From Cryobacterium sp. BB307 (lineage in GTDB: Bacteria > Actinomycetota > Actinomycetes > Actinomycetales > Microbacteriaceae): a stretch of DNA of 64,000 nucleotides. A program made the translations under genes and the position numbers. Position 1 is the stretch's first letter; the number at the start of each line of letters is the position of its first letter. The stretch covers positions 496,001 to 560,000 of the forward strand of contig NZ_JAANZA010000001.1 of assembly GCF_012274275.1 (NCBI RefSeq), read 5' to 3'. Below are positions 62,012 to 64,000 of this stretch, one piece after another. The notes under the pieces are model-generated. The model made no database searches. It was not told the DNA's origin and saw only the letters and a list, made by a program, of their open reading frames with translations.

Positions 62012-64000
62012 TGCCGGCAATCGACGTCGAGCTCGACATCGGCGGCATGACCTGTGCGTCGTGCGCCAACCGGATCGAGCGCAAGCTCAACAAGCTGCCC
62101 GGTGTCGAGGCGACGGTGAACTACGCGACCGAGAAGGCGCGGGTGCTCGCCCCGGACGGCGTCGACCCCGAGCAGCTCATCGCGACCGTCGAGGCGGCGG
62201 GGTACACGGCTGCGGTCCCCGCGCCGCCGATCCCGGATGCGGTACCAACGGCATCCGATGACCTGGCACCGCTTCGGCAGCGCCTGATCATCTCAGCGGT
62301 GCTGACCATCCCGGTCGTGCTGCTGTCGATGATCCCCGCCCTGCAGTTCACCAACTGGCAGTGGCTCACCCTCACGCTCGCGGCGCCGGTCGCGGTGTGG
62401 GGCGCGTGGCCGTTCCACCGTGCGGCCTTCGTGAACGCCAGGCACGGCGCCGCGACCATGGACACGTTGATCAGCGTCGGCGTGCTCGCGGCGTTCGCCT
62501 GGTCCCTGTACGCGCTGTTCTTCGGAACGGCCGGCATGCCCGGCATGACCATGACCTTCAGCCTGTTCGCCGAACCGGGATCCGGCGCGAGCGAGCTCTA
62601 CCTCGAGGTGGCCGCGGCCGTCACCGTGTTCATCCTCGCCGGCCGTTACATCGAGGCGCGCACCAAGAAGCAGTCCGGCGCCGCGCTGCGCGCACTGCTC
62701 GAGCTCGGCGCGAAGGACGCCAACGTGCTCCGGGACGGTGTTGAGGCCCGCGTGCCGGTGAGCACGCTCGTCCCCGGCGACCGTTTTGTCGTGCGTCCGG
62801 GGGAGAAGATCGCCACCGACGGGCTCGTGGTCGACGGGGCATCCGCGGTCGACCTCAGCATGCTCACCGGCGAATCGGTGCCGGTCGAGGTCACTGTCGA
62901 CTCGCGTGTCGTCGGCTCGACCCTCAACGTCGGCGGGCGCCTCGTGGTCGAGGCCACTCGAGTGGGCGCCGACACCGAACTCGCCCGCATGGCGCGTCTG
63001 GTCGAAGAAGCGCAGACCGGCAAGGCCGAGGTCCAGCGCCTCGCCGACCGGGTCTCCGGGATCTTCGTCCCGGTCGTCATCGGACTCTCGCTGCTGACCC
63101 TGATCGGCTGGCTGCTGGTCGGCGGATCGGTTGAGGCCGCCTTCACCGCAGCCGTCGCGACCCTGATCATCGCCTGCCCGTGCGCGCTCGGCCTTGCAAC
63201 GCCGACCGCGCTCCTGGTGGGCACCGGCCGCGGCTCGCAGTTGGGCATCCTGATCAGGGGACCCCAGGTGCTCGAGTCGACCAAGAAGGTGGACACCATC
63301 GTCCTCGACAAGACCGGCACGGTCACGAGCGGTCGGATGACGCTGCGAGAAGTCCTGCTCGCCGACGGCGAAGACCGTGGTGAGGTGCTTCGGCTGGCTG
63401 CCGCAGCCGAACACGGTTCAGAGCATCCGATCGCGCGAGCCATTGTGGCTGCGGCAGAGGGCGAGAAGGCTGTCGCCGAGTCGTTCGAATCCGAGCGCGG
63501 CCTCGGCGTCACCGCGACGGTTGACGCGCACGCCGTGGTCGTCGGTCGGGCCAGCTGGCTCCGCGAAGACTGGGCACTGGTGATCCCGGATGCGCTGGCC
63601 GCGGCGATCGAGACGGCGGAGAGCGCCGGGAGCACGGCCGTCGTGATCGCCTGGGACGGCGCCGTCCGCGGTGCCCTTGTCGTGGGCGACACCGTGAAGG
63701 AGACGAGCAGGCAGGCCATCGACACCTTCCGCGGTCTCGGACTCACCCCGGTGCTCTTGACCGGTGATAATGCCGGCGCGGCCCGCGCCGTCGCATCCGA
63801 GGTCGGAATCGCCGACGTGCGGGCGGGCGTCACTCCCGCCGGCAAGCTGGACGCCATCCGGTCGCTGCAGGCGGACGGCAAGGTCGTCGCAATGGTCGGC
63901 GACGGTGTCAACGACGCCGCGGCGCTCGCCGCAGCTGACCTGGGCATCGCGATGGGTGCGGGCACGGATGCCGCGATCGCCGCCAGCGACCTGACGGTGA
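62011..64000 (+). CDS. copA: Copper-transporting P-type ATPase CopA, 3' end outside window
   Basis: The first 663 or so residues are visible. One N-terminal HMA domain has GMTCASC (residues 12-18). The membrane core has the CPC motif ([11 protein letters not shown]), TGES as LTGES, DKTGT, and [10 protein letters not shown] near the right edge. This is the Cu(I)-exporting P1B-1 type. It is the third gene of the csoR operon, starting within the copZ stop (TGATG). Confidence 0.93.
   Translation, partial: MPAIDVELDIGGMTCASCANRIERKLNKLPGVEATVNYATEKARVLAPDGVDPEQLIATVEAAGYTAAVPAPPIPDAVPTASDDLAPLRQRLIISAVLTIPVVLLSMIPALQFTNWQWLTLTLAAPVAVWGAWPFHRAAFVNARHGAATMDTLISVGVLAAFAWSLYALFFGTAGMPGMTMTFSLFAEPGSGASELYLEVAAAVTVFILAGRYIEARTKKQSGAALRALLELGAKDANVLRDGVEARVPVSTLVPGDRFVVRPGEKIATDGLVVDGASAVDLSMLTGESVPVEVTVDSRVVGSTLNVGGRLVVEATRVGADTELARMARLVEEAQTGKAEVQRLADRVSGIFVPVVIGLSLLTLIGWLLVGGSVEAAFTAAVATLIIACPCALGLATPTALLVGTGRGSQLGILIRGPQVLESTKKVDTIVLDKTGTVTSGRMTLREVLLADGEDRGEVLRLAAAAEHGSEHPIARAIVAAAEGEKAVAESFESERGLGVTATVDAHAVVVGRASWLREDWALVIPDALAAAIETAESAGSTAVVIAWDGAVRGALVVGDTVKETSRQAIDTFRGLGLTPVLLTGDNAGAARAVASEVGIADVRAGVTPAGKLDAIRSLQADGKVVAMVGDGVNDAAALAAADLGIAMGAGTDAAIAASDLTV

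Overview
This window is high-G+C chromosomal DNA from an actinobacterium, most likely a member of the Microbacteriaceae. That placement rests on gene order and protein features read here, not on a database search. The centre is the replication origin region: parB-parA-rsmG-jag-yidC-yidD-rnpA-rpmH run leftward, and dnaA-oriC-dnaN-gnd-recF-dciA(DUF721)-gyrB-gyrA-DUF3566 run rightward. There are no rRNA genes, IS elements, prophage or CRISPR arrays. Both edges cut a gene: a zinc-type binding lipoprotein on the left and a CopA-type ATPase on the right.

Left arm (1-23 kb): a Zur-box-controlled metal-binding lipoprotein; a three-gene branched-chain/pyruvate-type 2-oxoacid dehydrogenase operon (E1alpha, E1beta, E2) without its E3; a HisC-like aminotransferase; a translationally overlapping pair encoding a WXG100-like small protein and a membrane-associated serine hydrolase of unknown role; LMW-PTP and purB; dnaB; the rpsF-ssb-rpsR-rplI operon; ino1; pcnA; DUF6049-murJ; and trxB-trxA behind a sequence matching a SigR/SigH disulfide-stress promoter. 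The 443-base gap between rplI and dnaB holds a dense set of DnaA-box-like sequences.

Centre (23-41 kb): two parS sites (one containing the probable GTG start codon of parA), a split origin region around dnaA, DNA polymerase clamp, RecF, gyrase, and inverted tRNA-Ile/tRNA-Ala genes. A NUDIX hydrolase and an APH-fold phosphotransferase lie between gyrA-DUF3566 and these tRNAs.

Right arm (41-64 kb): cyclophilin, rhomboid protease, crgA, class E sortase, a 53-aa membrane protein, pabA/trpG, then the actinobacterial growth and division signalling operon fhaA-fhaB-pstP-rodA-pbpA-pknA-pknB (reading leftward), and tRNA-Leu(CAG) with a clear terminator. The last 10 kb look accessory: a methyltransferase, FAD monooxygenase, YhfC-like membrane protein with an HTH regulator, a MarR-hydrolase pair with a palindromic operator, and a copper island (CopB-type ATPase divergent from csoR-copZ-copA, sharing a CsoR operator).
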